Shown: positions 35,406 through 44,539, numbered from the stretch's first letter. The stretch is 64,000 bases of DNA from Liquorilactobacillus nagelii DSM 13675 (GCF_019444005.1 NZ_CP049304.1:2356001-2420000), one strand, 5' to 3'. Notes: generated by a model not told the origin, from the letters alone. Program-made: numbers and translations.

Positions 35406-37019
35406 TTATTTAATGCTGGCATTTCGATAGAATAAAACAGTTCCATAAGGTGAGATTTGTAATCCCTTAACCTTACTCTTCAATAGATAAGACATGCCGC
35501 CTTGATAAACAGGTGCAGTAAAGGCATCTTTTTGAATTAATTGTTTTTCAGCTTGAATCAAAACATTCCAACGTTTGATGGGGTTAGTTGCATAGGTTGT
35601 GGCAGCTTCATTCAGCAGATTACGGAAATTACTGTTATTATAGTCATCATCTAAATGATACTGACCACCATCACTGATAAAGTTAACCGGGTCAGCAAAG
35701 TCAGGTTGCCACGTGCCATAAACAATATCAAAATTATATGCACTAGTAGCAGCTAAACGTGATTTCAGAGGAATTGAACTCAAATTAACCGTCAATCCAG
35801 GTAGGTTAGTTTCTAACTGGCTTTGGAGGTATTCGCCGATTTGTTTGGAGTCGGTAGTATCTGAAGTCAGCAACTGGATAGTAATTTTATCTTTACCTAG
35901 TTCTTTCTTAGCTTCAGCCCATTCTTGACGAGCTTTCTTTAGATTATAAGTTAACATGTTGCCAGCATCTTGACGATAATCATCACCAGTCTTAGAGTTG
36001 TAAGCAAAATTCTTTGGTACAATTCCATTCAAGGGTGAGCCGACATGTAAGATATTGTTAACCAATGATTTCTTATTGAAAGCCATCGCAATTGCTTTGC
36101 GAAAATGCACATTTCCAGTTGCCTTTCGATGAACATTGAAAGCCATATAACCAATCAATGGGATGGCTTTTGAATGATAGCCAGCGGTATTCTCATATTG
36201 CTTAATATAATCAGTTGTTAGCATTGCATAGTCAAGTTTGTTCGTCTTATAAAGATTACCAGCAGTTGCGGCATCCTTAACTACTTGAACATTAACTTTT
36301 TGCAGTTTAACAGTTTTTTTATCCCAGTAATGACTATTCTTGACGTAATTCCATTTTAAATTAGTCCCTGTCCAATTTTTGACGACAAATGGGCCATTGT
36401 AAACAGTTTTTGCCGAAGATGTTCCATAACTGTTACCATATTTTTCGACGGCTTTTTGATCTTGCGGATAAAATGGTGCGCCAGTCATCAATTCAGAGAA
36501 ATAACTAATTGGTGATTCTAAAGTAACTTGCAATTTGTATTTTCCGAGCGCTTTAATTCCGAGATCTTTAACAGGCAGCTTACCAGCTGCAATTTGGGTA
36601 CCATTTTTAATTGGTTGAAATTGCTGGGAATTTGGGGATGCTTGTTTTGGATCAACCATTTTTTGCCAGGCGTAAACATAGTTTTCAGCTGTGACAGCAT
36701 CACCGTTTGACCATTTAGCGTTTTTTCGCAGATTAAAAGTATAGGTTTTTTGATCTTTGCTGATTGTCACACTTGAAGCTCCAGCTAAAACTGGTTTGTT
36801 TTTGGCATTAATCCGATACAAACCTTCAAACGTATTTTCTAAGGCTTCCAAACTAGTTGTATCGCTGTACTTGGTACTATTAAGTGTTGCCATTTCAGCA
36901 TTAGTTGCGACTGTTAAAATTTGTTTGGAATTACTTGATGAATTGCTTTTGCCACAAGCTGCCAAGATTAATACGCTGGCTAGAGCTACCCCCGCTAATG
37001 TTAACAACTTTTTTCTCAT
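35406..37019 (-). CDS. OppA-like peptide-binding lipoprotein
   Basis: A 537-residue extracellular binding protein of the family-5 type. The signal peptide ends in the lipobox LILAACGKS (Cys about residue 22), so it is a lipoprotein on the outer face of the membrane. Family stretches include TFNLRKNAKWSNGDAVTAE (about 92), KTVYNGPFVVKNW and DIVYGTWQPDFADP. It is a clear paralogue of the protein at 4623-6284. No ABC permease genes are adjacent. It is preceded by a cysteine-rich leader peptide and a strong terminator (37073-37103), which suggests control by cysteine supply and a role in importing cysteine, cystine or glutathione-type peptides (inference). Confidence 0.86.
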   Translation of the reverse strand: MRKKLLTLAGVALASVLILAACGKSNSSSNSKQILTVATNAEMATLNSTKYSDTTSLEALENTFEGLYRINAKNKPVLAGASSVTISKDQKTYTFNLRKNAKWSNGDAVTAENYVYAWQKMVDPKQASPNSQQFQPIKNGTQIAAGKLPVKDLGIKALGKYKLQVTLESPISYFSELMTGAPFYPQDQKAVEKYGNSYGTSSAKTVYNGPFVVKNWTGTNLKWNYVKNSHYWDKKTVKLQKVNVQVVKDAATAGNLYKTNKLDYAMLTTDYIKQYENTAGYHSKAIPLIGYMAFNVHRKATGNVHFRKAIAMAFNKKSLVNNILHVGSPLNGIVPKNFAYNSKTGDDYRQDAGNMLTYNLKKARQEWAEAKKELGKDKITIQLLTSDTTDSKQIGEYLQSQLETNLPGLTVNLSSIPLKSRLAATSAYNFDIVYGTWQPDFADPVNFISDGGQYHLDDDYNNSNFRNLLNEAATTYATNPIKRWNVLIQAEKQLIQKDAFTAPVYQGGMSYLLKSKVKGLQISPYGTVLFYRNASIK

Positions 37020-37072
37020 ACAAATGCCCCCTCTAAAAATTAGCTTTTTCTCATCAAAAGAAATGAAAAAAA

Positions 37073-37103
37073 GAGCCTCCAGTCCGTTCGTGACTGGAGG
37101 CTC
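37073..37103 (-). terminator. Attenuator-type terminator in the OppA leader
   Basis: A perfect 12-bp stem (GAGCCTCCAGTC / GACTGGAGGCTC) with a 7-base loop is followed, in the minus direction, by a T-run. It lies 8 bases after the leader-peptide stop codon and 53 bases before the gene start at 37019, so transcription must read through it. Confidence 0.85.
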
Positions 37104-37111
37104 TTCATTCG

Positions 37112-37231
37112 CTAAAAAATTCGTAGCGAATCGAGTTGCGGCTGCTTCACGATCGGCATCTCAAAAAGCATGCTGTAGTTGATACAACATGGACAGGTTG
37201 AGCACATTAATGATTGTGAATTGCCGAACAT
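37112..37231 (-). CDS. Cysteine-rich leader peptide (39 codons)
   Basis: A short ORF in the transcribed leader of the OppA-like gene. ATG 37231-37229 follows GAGAGGAG by about 8 bases. Codons 10-16 encode C-S-T-C-P-C-C, i.e. four Cys codons in seven, and the frame ends in TAG at 37114-37112, next to the terminator. A hairpin ATTCGCTA/TAGCGAAT (about 37107-37131) overlaps the peptide end. Promoter, ribosome site, Cys run and terminator together have the form of amino-acid attenuation: ribosome stalling on Cys codons would change the downstream fold. The peptide has no other visible role. Confidence 0.68.
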   Translation of the reverse strand: MFGNSQSLMCSTCPCCINYSMLFEMPIVKQPQLDSLRIF

Positions 37232-37267
37232 AAGCGAACTCCTCTCGCACACTTTGATGATACTTAA

Positions 37268-37296
37268 AGAATAAGGGTTTGAAAGACAACTGTCAA
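37268..37296 (-). promoter_or_regulatory. Promoter of the Cys-leader/OppA transcript
   Basis: In the minus direction, TTGACA (37296-37291) and TATTCT (37273-37268) have a 17-bp spacer. The transcript would start near 37261, 30 bases before the leader peptide ATG. Confidence 0.75.
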
Positions 37297-37474
37297 CTAA
37301 TAATATTTTTCTTTGTAAACAAAACTAACATCCTGATAAAAAGTTGATTAATTTAACAAAACAGTTGAAAAACTTTTGAAAACTTTTACTTAGTGACTTG
37401 TTTAAGGAGCAAAAGCTTGTTATTATCAACTTTAATTGAAATTAAATTTTGTAAAGAACGGATGATGACTTTTA

Positions 37475-38200
37475 ATGAGTAAAAAAATGATTGTAGGGAT
37501 ACCCGGAGGCATAACGACGGCCAATGGGGCTCGTCGCTATTATGTCAATGAAGCAGATGTGCGTGGAATTGTTAAGGCTGGGGCAACACCCATCATGATT
37601 CCAAGCGAATCAGTTATTGATTTGGATTATTATGTTACTATTTGCGACGGTTTCTTTTTTACAGGCGGTCCGGATGTTTTACCAATTTTTTATGGTGAAG
37701 AGCCACACGTTAAAATGGGCTACAGTGAGATTCAGCGGGATCAGTTGGAGATTGCTTTGGTAAAAAAAGCTTTGGCGGCGGGAAAGAAAATTTTTGGTAT
37801 TTGTCGGGGAATGCAAGTGATCAATGTTGCGTTAGGTGGGGATCTCTACCAAGATCTTGAAAGTGAATATCCAGTGGCAGAAAAGCAATCATTGATTAGA
37901 CACTTTCAAGCAGCACCTCGGACTGAAGCAACGCACTATGTGAAGATTGCTGCCGATAATCGTTTACATGATTTATATGGTGACCAATGGTTGGTTAACA
38001 GCCATCATCATCAGGCAGTGCGTAAAATTGCACCATCACTAAAAGTTACGGCAGTGGCTAGTGATGGTGTGATCGAAGGTTTAGAGAGTAAAAATAATCA
38101 TCAGGTATTTGCTGTTCAATGGCATCCGGAAGTTCTGGTGGCAACGGATGAAAAAATGCAACTGATCTTTAATGATTTTGTCAATAGACTGGCAGAGTAA
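37475..38200 (+). CDS. Peptidase C26 family gamma-glutamyl hydrolase (PuuD-like)
   Basis: A 241-residue class I glutamine-amidotransferase-like hydrolase. The nucleophile Cys is in FGICRGMQVINVALGG (about residue 110), and the His-Glu pair in FAVQWHPEV near residue 222. The family splits gamma-glutamyl bonds, for example gamma-glutamyl-GABA or gamma-glutamyl peptides. Its ribosome site is weak (GGATGATGAC before ATG 37475). It is divergent from the Cys-leader/OppA unit. If that transporter brings in glutathione-type peptides, this hydrolase could open their gamma-glutamyl bond; this is speculative. Confidence 0.82.
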   Translation: MSKKMIVGIPGGITTANGARRYYVNEADVRGIVKAGATPIMIPSESVIDLDYYVTICDGFFFTGGPDVLPIFYGEEPHVKMGYSEIQRDQLEIALVKKALAAGKKIFGICRGMQVINVALGGDLYQDLESEYPVAEKQSLIRHFQAAPRTEATHYVKIAADNRLHDLYGDQWLVNSHHHQAVRKIAPSLKVTAVASDGVIEGLESKNNHQVFAVQWHPEVLVATDEKMQLIFNDFVNRLAE

Positions 38201-38432
38201 TTCAATATGATAAAAATGAAAAGAGCTCTTTAAATGCTAAGCTAAATTTGCTTATGTTTGAAGAACTTTTTTGTTTGCCTAAATTTTAAAGAAAATGAAA
38301 ACGCTACTAAAAAATAAAGTACGTTTTTAATGAAAAAGTTATGGAAATTATAAAGCTAATAGACTATTATTGTTATTATTAATGAACGTTAACTAATTAT
38401 AATAATAAATAATTCGTTTTTTTGGAGGACTT

Positions 38433-39509
38433 ATGCATTGGTTGGCAGACTTTTTAGCAGCAGTTGGAGTAGTTTTAAATGGCATTCCACAAGGAATTAT
38501 GGCAATGACTTTGGGCTTTGCAGTTTTTCCGACAATGTTTTCATTTATTTTTGCAGCAGGCGTTAATGGTTTGTTTGGTTCCGTAGCGCCGATTTCTTTT
38601 CAGGCAGAGTCATTGGCTTTAACTGGAAATTTGGGGAAGAATCCTCGAGAACGAACTTCAATTATCTTTGGTGGTTCCTTAATTATGGCTTTCATTGGGG
38701 TCAGCGGAATGCTGACGAAAATTGTTGCCATTTTAGGGAATAGTATCATGGCGGCAATGATGGCTGGAGTTGGGATCATGCTTGCTAAAATTGCGCTTGG
38801 TATGTATCAGGATGAAAAGACTGTTGGAGCTTCATCAATAGCCATAGCAATTCTAGTTTATTTATTTACTAAAGATTTAGTTTGGACGATTACTTTGTCG
38901 GTGATTGGTTCAAGTTTGGTTGCGGCTTTTGGAATTCATTATCGGGCTGAATTACCAGCAAATGTTGTTGAACGAAAGTTTCATTTTTTAAAACCAGTTT
39001 TCAGTTGGCGTGTAGTTCGGGGTGCTTTAAGTCTGGCTTGTTTGAATGTGGGAGCTAACATTTCTTATGGTTTAATTACCGGACAAATGACTGGCATTAA
39101 ACCCAACCCGGTCAATTTGAATCTTTTGACCAGTACGCAAGCGTTTGCCGATATGGGGACGAGTTTATTAGGTGGCGCCCCAGTCGAAACAATTATTTCC
39201 GCTACGGCAAGCGCCCCAGAACCAGTAGTTGCTGGCATAATAATGATGTTATTAATGGCTGTGATTTTGCTAGTTGGTTGGTTACCTAAGATTGGCAAAT
39301 ACGTTCCGACTGCCTCAATTGCTGGTTTCTTACTGATTTTAGGAGCAGTTGTAATTTTCCCAGAAAATGCGGCAGCAGCGATGGCTGGCAAAAATAGTGT
39401 GATTCCAGCGCTAACTTTAGTTGTTACAGCAATAATTGATCCATTCGCTGGTTTGCTGACAGGAGCTGTTTTGAAATTTATTTTGCCATTAATTGGTTTG
39501 GGGGTCTGA
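38433..39509 (+). CDS. NCS2-type purine permease, short form
   Basis: A 358-residue membrane protein with about 10-12 hydrophobic segments. Its composition and motifs (GFAVFPTMFSFIFAAGVNGLF near the start, SLLGGAPVETIISATASAPEP near residue 250) fit the NCS2/AzgA group of nucleobase permeases, although these usually have 430 or more residues. The phosphoribosyltransferase gene starts 2 bp after its stop, which supports purine uptake and salvage. GGAGGA precedes ATG 38433. No purine riboswitch consensus was found in the 232 bp upstream. Confidence 0.7.
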   Translation: MHWLADFLAAVGVVLNGIPQGIMAMTLGFAVFPTMFSFIFAAGVNGLFGSVAPISFQAESLALTGNLGKNPRERTSIIFGGSLIMAFIGVSGMLTKIVAILGNSIMAAMMAGVGIMLAKIALGMYQDEKTVGASSIAIAILVYLFTKDLVWTITLSVIGSSLVAAFGIHYRAELPANVVERKFHFLKPVFSWRVVRGALSLACLNVGANISYGLITGQMTGIKPNPVNLNLLTSTQAFADMGTSLLGGAPVETIISATASAPEPVVAGIIMMLLMAVILLVGWLPKIGKYVPTASIAGFLLILGAVVIFPENAAAAMAGKNSVIPALTLVVTAIIDPFAGLLTGAVLKFILPLIGLGV

Positions 39510-39511
39510 AA

Positions 39512-40063
39512 ATGCAACAAAATTATGAATTGCAAATTGGAAAGCTTAAACGCAATCTGCCAATTATGCCAATTAGTGAAACAACAGCAATTGCTTCGTT
39601 TGTACTATTAGGTGACTCTGAGTTGGCACATTATGCTGCGAGTGAATTGGCTGCCAAGCTGCTTGAACCATTTGATTATTTTGTAACGTTGGAAAGTAAA
39701 GGAATTCCATTAGCTGAAGAGTTAAGCCAGATCAGCCAGCATCCAGAGTTTATTGTTTTACGCAAAAGCGTTAAAGCTTATATGGATGAGCCAATCAAAG
39801 TCCCGGTTAACTCAATTACGACAACTAAGCAACAACAATTAGTTTTGGATGGAAAAGATGCTGCCAAATTGTCTGGTAAACGAGTTGTTTTAGTTGATGA
39901 TGTTATTTCAACTGGCGGATCACTAGCAGCAGCTGAAAAATTATTAGAACAAGCAGGAGCAACTGTGATTAATAAGTGTGCTATCTTAGCTGAAGGAGCA
40001 GCAGCTAAACGTAAAGATATTTTGTATCTGGCAGAATTACCATTATTTCCAATCCAGCATTAA
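39512..40063 (+). CDS. Purine phosphoribosyltransferase (adenine/xanthine type)
   Basis: A 183-residue type I phosphoribosyltransferase. The PRPP motif is RVVLVDDVISTGGSL (about residues 128-142), and YFVTLESKGIPLAEEL precedes it as in adenine and xanthine enzymes. It makes a nucleotide from a free purine base and PRPP. It is translationally coupled to the permease at 38433-39509. Base specificity (adenine, xanthine or guanine) is not clear from the sequence. Confidence 0.82.
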   Translation: MQQNYELQIGKLKRNLPIMPISETTAIASFVLLGDSELAHYAASELAAKLLEPFDYFVTLESKGIPLAEELSQISQHPEFIVLRKSVKAYMDEPIKVPVNSITTTKQQQLVLDGKDAAKLSGKRVVLVDDVISTGGSLAAAEKLLEQAGATVINKCAILAEGAAAKRKDILYLAELPLFPIQH

Positions 40064-40083
40064 TTTTTTAAAAGCGATTTTTT

Positions 40084-40120
40084 AAGCTGAGTTAAAATTG
40101 ATATTTTACTCAGCTTTTTT
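40084..40120 (+). terminator. Terminator after the purine salvage pair
   Basis: AAGCTGAGTTAAAAT pairs with ATTTTACTCAGCTT around TTGAT and is followed by six T. Confidence 0.8.
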
Positions 40121-40237
40121 GTGGTCAATTATCAAAATATTATAGTGAATATATGTTATATTATTTGATATAAGTTGTTAAAATCTGCAAGATGAATGTT
40201 AATTTCAAACAAGAGACTGATTGGAGGGCTTAAGAAA

Positions 40238-41107
40238 ATGGCTGAGGATCAATATTTACATGAGATTGTTACACCAACGGAACCGTTATCTGCTTGGATT
40301 TATTTACATCATGAAAAGGGGGTAACTTATATTGCTCCTCACTGGCACCAAGGAATTGAACTTTCCTTTACCATAGCCGGTTCAATTGATGACTTTGTCA
40401 TTAATGAACATCATTATCGAACTCAATCAGGGACAATTCTAGTGGTTAATTCACAAGTTGTTCATAGTGTACGATCAGTATTAAAGGTAGCCGATGAGGC
40501 AATTTCTATTATTTATCCTTACGACTATGTTAATCGCTTATACCCAGAGATTCAAAATGAAGTAATTGACTTAAATCAACCAGCAAAGTTTAATCGATTT
40601 CAAAAAGAAATTTATATAGAGGTTCAAACAACGTTATTTAAAATTTATAAAAGCTTACAAAACCAAAATAAATTTAGCAATCTTAAATTAGAAACGCTAG
40701 CAGATCAAACATTACAACTGCTATTAGAGTATTTTACTAAACCTAAAACTGAATATGATATTATTTATGGTACCAAAGAATTTGAAGTAGCCAGAATTCA
40801 AGCAATTACAAAGTATATAAGTGAGCACTATGCTAACAAAATAAAATTAGTAGATATTGCCACGCAAGTTAACTTGTCTAAAGAATACTTAGCAAAATTT
40901 TTCAAAAATCATATGGAATTGACTATTGGTAGCTATATCAACAATGTTCGTGCTCAAAAAGCGTACTATGATCTTTTAGGTGGTAAATATAATTTAACAG
41001 AAATTGCAGTTAAAAATGGGTTTTCTAGTATTCGGGCAATGAATAAGGTTTTTCAATCAATTTATGGCAAAACAGCATCAAACATTTATCGAAATCAAAA
41101 AAGTTAA
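40238..41107 (+). CDS. AraC-family regulator with cupin sensor (esterase/MFS unit)
   Basis: A 289-residue regulator. Residues 1-100 form a cupin sugar-sensing domain with APHWHQGIELSFTIAGS and GTILVVNSQVVHSV. The C-terminal 100 residues hold two HTH units (KLVDIATQVNLSKEYLAKFFK and LTEIAVKNGFSSIRAMNKVF). ATG 40238 follows TGGAGGG and was preferred to an in-frame upstream ATG at 40196 without ribosome site. It stands directly before the esterase and MFS genes at 41194-43306 and is probably their activator. Confidence 0.85.
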   Translation: MAEDQYLHEIVTPTEPLSAWIYLHHEKGVTYIAPHWHQGIELSFTIAGSIDDFVINEHHYRTQSGTILVVNSQVVHSVRSVLKVADEAISIIYPYDYVNRLYPEIQNEVIDLNQPAKFNRFQKEIYIEVQTTLFKIYKSLQNQNKFSNLKLETLADQTLQLLLEYFTKPKTEYDIIYGTKEFEVARIQAITKYISEHYANKIKLVDIATQVNLSKEYLAKFFKNHMELTIGSYINNVRAQKAYYDLLGGKYNLTEIAVKNGFSSIRAMNKVFQSIYGKTASNIYRNQKS

Positions 41108-41111
41108 TATT

Positions 41112-41160
41112 TGACAATAAATAAGCTGATTAAATTATATTAATCAGTTTATTTTTTAGT
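41112..41160 (+). terminator. Terminator after the AraC gene
   Basis: AATAAGCTGATTAA pairs with TTAATCAGTTTATT around ATTATA (about 41118-41155), with a T-run after it. Confidence 0.65.
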
Positions 41161-41165
41161 TAAAG

Positions 41166-41179
41166 TGTAAGCGTAACCA
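41166..41179. promoter_or_regulatory. cre-like site before the esterase gene
   Basis: TGTAAGCGTAACCA resembles the cre sites at 29729 and 19370 but departs from the consensus in its second half. It touches the AGGAGG ribosome site of the gene at 41194. Confidence 0.45.
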
Positions 41180-41193
41180 AAGGAGGACTTCAA

Positions 41194-42084
41194 ATGATTG
41201 ATGAAAAAACAAAACAAGCAATTCAACAAATTCGTACTGAATGGAAAAAAGGTGATGATCAACGTGATGCAGGATTGCCATTAGAAGTTCCTGAAGTAAC
41301 TCGGATAAATGATATTGCATATGGACCGGATCCTAAATGGAACTTATTGGATATTTATTTGCCACAAAAGTTAGAAGGAAAAATACCAATTATTATTAAC
41401 ATTCATGGTGGTGGTTGGTGTTATGGAACTAAAGAAACTTATCAATTTTACGGATTAGGGTTGGCTAGACGCGGTTTTGCATTTATCAATGCTAATTATC
41501 GTTTGGCGCCGGAAGTTGTTTTTCCAGCGGAGTTAGATGATGTTAATCGCTATATTCACTGGGTTGCTGAACATGCAGCTGAATATCATTTAGACACTAA
41601 CAACGTATTTTTAGTTGGAGATAGCGCCGGTGGACAAATGGCAGAACAGTATACTGCAATTTTGAAAAACTCAAGTTATCGCAAGAAGTTTGGTTATAAA
41701 ATGCCACAACTTGAGTTTCGGGCGGTAGCTTTAAATAGTGCTGCTGTTTTCTTATTAGATCCGGGAATGATTGGTGATGCGGTAAAAGGTTATTTTACAG
41801 ATGAAATTTTAGCTAATAAACGTGAACTGTTGGATACAGAAAAATATATTACCACAGATTATTTGCCAACTTTTATTTCTACAGCGACAGAAGATTTTAT
41901 TCGTGATAGCTCAATCAAGTTTGATGGATTTTTGACCGGTAAAGGAATTCAGCATATTTTCAAGGAGTATGGTGATCAGGAACATCCACGACCACACGTT
42001 TTTTTAATAAATCAAAAAGATACGATTGCTGATCAGGCAAATGATGATGAGATCGCCTTTTTCAAGCAATTTATTGTTAAATGA
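41194..42084 (+). CDS. HSL-type alpha/beta-hydrolase esterase
   Basis: A 296-residue intracellular esterase/lipase of the hormone-sensitive-lipase-like group. NIHGGGWCYGT (about residues 69-79) is the HGGG oxyanion hole, VGDSAGGQMAEQ (about 145-156) holds the catalytic Ser, and late Asp (TEDFIRD) and His (EHPRPHVF) complete the triad. It probably deacylates an imported ester. It is paired with the MFS gene 25 bp downstream, which may bring in the substrate. It differs from the esterase at 29752 in length and fold group. Confidence 0.83.
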   Translation: MIDEKTKQAIQQIRTEWKKGDDQRDAGLPLEVPEVTRINDIAYGPDPKWNLLDIYLPQKLEGKIPIIINIHGGGWCYGTKETYQFYGLGLARRGFAFINANYRLAPEVVFPAELDDVNRYIHWVAEHAAEYHLDTNNVFLVGDSAGGQMAEQYTAILKNSSYRKKFGYKMPQLEFRAVALNSAAVFLLDPGMIGDAVKGYFTDEILANKRELLDTEKYITTDYLPTFISTATEDFIRDSSIKFDGFLTGKGIQHIFKEYGDQEHPRPHVFLINQKDTIADQANDDEIAFFKQFIVK

Positions 42085-42109
42085 TAAAAAATTGAACGGA
42101 GGAAGTATT

Positions 42110-43306
42110 ATGAAGGAAACTAAGGATAAGCTGATTTTCAAAGTTTCATTATTGTCAATTTCGTTATTTTTAATGATGGCTCCCCAAATTTCTTCAGCTT
42201 TACCGTTAATGTATCGTGCTTTTCCAGGGGTTGATAAAGCAGGGGTGGAAACTTTATCTACTGTTCCAAATTTTGGAATTGTAATTGGACTTTTAGTTAG
42301 TCCATTTTTAGTTAGATGGTTTGGTCAAAAACCGACAATTATTTTAGGATTATTAGTGACGTTGGTAACAGGGACTTTTCCAATGTATTCAAGTGCCTAT
42401 GTGCCAATTCTAATTTCGCGTTTCTTGATTGGTTTAGGGATTGGCCTATTCAATTCTTTAGCTGTAAGCTTAATTCCGCAATTCTATAAGAGTGATGAGC
42501 AAAAATTAGCATCAATGATCGGTTATCAAAATGTTATGGGCAGCGTCGGGGCTGCTTTAGCATCATTTCTATTGAGTTATTTAGTTACCATTAGTTGGCA
42601 TGCAGCTTTTGCAATCTATTTTTTGGTTATTCCAGCTTTGCTCTTATTTGCAATCTTTGTGCCGTTATCGAAGGAAAAAGTTAATGAACAAGCCAATTCA
42701 GCGCCGGTAAAAAAAGAGACAATAAATGGCAAGGTAGTTTTGATTTCAATTTTAATGTTTTTTATTTTTATGTTTTATATGCCGGTTGCATTTTCTTTAC
42801 CTAGTTTGATTGTTAATGAAGGAATTGGGACTACCAGTACAGCAGCTTTAGTTGCCGGTTTGTCGACCTTAGTTGGAATTCCAATTGGTGCTAGTTTTGG
42901 CTTTTTCTTTAAACATTTGCATGATAAGGTGTTTCCATTAGGATTTGCCTTTGTAGCATTGGGCTTTATACTACTGGCAATAGCTAATAATATTATCTTT
43001 TTGTTTATTTCGGTAGTGGTATTAGGTTTTGGTTTTGGAATTGGTGTGCCATATATGTACAATTGGTTAGATTGGGCAGCACCACAGGACTCAATTAACT
43101 TAGGAACAACAATTGTTTTAGTATTAGTTAATATTGGCTGTTTTATATCGCCAACCGTCATTAATTTAATTGGTAGTTTGGTTGGGAATACTTCACCGCG
43201 AGGAATTATGATTTTGAGCGCAGCAGCTTTTGCGATAATCTTTGTTTTTGCACTGGTCCACTATTTAAAGGTGCATAAAGATCAAGTGAACATTAACAAA
43301 GTTTAG
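42110..43306 (+). CDS. MFS transporter paired with esterase
   Basis: A 398-residue, 12-helix MFS carrier. Helix 2-3 loop reads VRWFGQKPTII and helix 4 has SRFLIGLGIGLFNSLAVSL. The protein resembles the MFS carrier at 54689-55906 (same GxGIGL pattern and PMYRAFPGV-type start), so both may take glycoside-like cargo. ATG 42110 follows GGAGGAAG; the in-frame ATG at 42026 lies inside the esterase gene and was rejected. A terminator (43386-43411) follows. Confidence 0.78.
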   Translation: MKETKDKLIFKVSLLSISLFLMMAPQISSALPLMYRAFPGVDKAGVETLSTVPNFGIVIGLLVSPFLVRWFGQKPTIILGLLVTLVTGTFPMYSSAYVPILISRFLIGLGIGLFNSLAVSLIPQFYKSDEQKLASMIGYQNVMGSVGAALASFLLSYLVTISWHAAFAIYFLVIPALLLFAIFVPLSKEKVNEQANSAPVKKETINGKVVLISILMFFIFMFYMPVAFSLPSLIVNEGIGTTSTAALVAGLSTLVGIPIGASFGFFFKHLHDKVFPLGFAFVALGFILLAIANNIIFLFISVVVLGFGFGIGVPYMYNWLDWAAPQDSINLGTTIVLVLVNIGCFISPTVINLIGSLVGNTSPRGIMILSAAAFAIIFVFALVHYLKVHKDQVNINKV

Positions 43307-43385
43307 ATCAAGAGGTGATGCAATTTATCTTTTACTACAGCGATTGATACTTTGGCATAGTTGTAGTTTTTACTATATTTAAACA

Positions 43386-43411
43386 ATGGGATATCAATGA
43401 GGTTGATATCT
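43386..43411 (+). terminator. Hairpin after the MFS gene
   Basis: GGGATATCAA pairs with TTGATATCTC around TGAGG. The T-run is weak (CATCTTTG), so it may be an imperfect terminator. Confidence 0.5.
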
Positions 43412-43526
43412 CATCTTTGTTTATTTTTTAGATTATTTGATTAATTTTTTCTAAAATAATGATATTTTTTGCTAAATTTTCATGGACCTTATGTTATTTT
43501 AGAAAAATTGAGGGGATGATTTGTCA

Positions 43527-44522
43527 GTGCTGAATAAAAGAGTTTTAAATATGCTGGATACTTTGAATTCACTTGAACTACAGCAAAAGGAAAGTGATCA
43601 ATATTTGGAGGAAATGCCAGCCAAAGCAATTAATCATGAATTGTCAAAGAAAACAAGAGTCAAGGTACTTAATAATTATTTTTTTAAAAATAAAGATATT
43701 TATATCAGCAAACATAATCGTTTTGCTCCTTATCCAACGCATTCACATACTTTTTTAGAAATTAATTATATGTTGAAAGGACGAGCTGAACAGGTCGTAA
43801 ATGGGAAAGCACTCACTTTGAATAAAGGCGATTTATTGTTGTTGGATGTTGGTGCAGAGCATTCAATCAAATCTCTGGGCAAAAATGATCTCTTAGTCAA
43901 TATTTTATTTCGCAATAGTAATATTAATATAGATTTGTTGAAAGATTTGCGTCGTAGTCGGAGTGTCTTATATGATTTCTTGTTGCGCAGTTCAGTAAAA
44001 TCAAGTCAGCAACAAAATTTTTTGATTTTTCGAACAGCAAAAAATAAAAAAATCGCTCAAATTATGAATGAAATTATTGATGAATATTTTTTGAAGCGAG
44101 AATTTTCAGATACAGTGATTAAAGCCTATCTGCAAGTCTTAATTACTAATTTAGTCCGAGATTATCGTGTTTTAGATAATCAACCACAAAGTAAATCACG
44201 CAAATTAATTATCGAAATTTTGGATGAGATTGATAAGCAGTATATGGACATTAATTTAGACAAATTGGCCGCAAAGCATAATTATAATAAAAACTACCTC
44301 AGCAATTTATTTAAAAAAGAAGTTGGAGAACCGTTTTCAGCTGTTGTTTTAAAGAAAAGATTGACGCAAGCCAATATTTTGATTACTTCAACAGAGTTGC
44401 CAATTAGCCAAATTATTCAGGCAGTAGGGATTTCTAATTACAGCTATTTCTATAAAAAATATTATAATTTTTATCACAAATTACCATTAGAACAGCGCAA
44501 GGCAAATAATCAATTATATTAA
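43527..44522 (+). CDS. AraC-family regulator, first of a tandem pair
   Basis: A 331-residue cupin plus AraC-HTH regulator: YPTHSHTFLEINYMLKG and GDLLLLDVGAEHSI form the sensor, and LDKLAAKHNYNKNYLSNLFKKE and ISQIIQAVGISNYSYFYKKYY the two HTH units. It is closely related over its whole length to the gene at 44746-45738, so the pair arose by tandem duplication. Start: GTG 43527 by comparison with the second copy (MLNKRVLNML against MNQRVLNML); TTG 43521, five bases after GAGGGG, is equally possible. It lies upstream of the rhamnose operon and is a candidate rhamnose regulator. Confidence 0.83.
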   Translation: MLNKRVLNMLDTLNSLELQQKESDQYLEEMPAKAINHELSKKTRVKVLNNYFFKNKDIYISKHNRFAPYPTHSHTFLEINYMLKGRAEQVVNGKALTLNKGDLLLLDVGAEHSIKSLGKNDLLVNILFRNSNINIDLLKDLRRSRSVLYDFLLRSSVKSSQQQNFLIFRTAKNKKIAQIMNEIIDEYFLKREFSDTVIKAYLQVLITNLVRDYRVLDNQPQSKSRKLIIEILDEIDKQYMDINLDKLAAKHNYNKNYLSNLFKKEVGEPFSAVVLKKRLTQANILITSTELPISQIIQAVGISNYSYFYKKYYNFYHKLPLEQRKANNQLY

Positions 44523-44539
44523 TCGTAGTAATACAAAGT

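Noticed and set aside
36757..37182. A 141-codon plus-strand frame over the OppA start and its leader
   Set aside because: It is antisense to a well supported lipoprotein signal sequence and terminator, without ribosome site or recognisable product.
37112..37231. The 37 kb leader as an S-box (SAM-I) riboswitch
   Set aside because: GAGAGGAG and CGGCAA look faintly like S-box pieces, but the GATGAAA-type and downstream conserved blocks are missing, while a clean Cys-rich ORF is present.
38201..38432. Purine riboswitch or PurR boxes before the purine permease gene
   Set aside because: No purine aptamer consensus was found. GAACG and TTCG motifs near 38385-38418 do not fit the PurBox well.
39065..39535. 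A 156-codon minus-strand frame opposite the purine permease gene
   Set aside because: Pro/Ile/Lys-rich translation typical of the antisense of a membrane protein gene; no start context.
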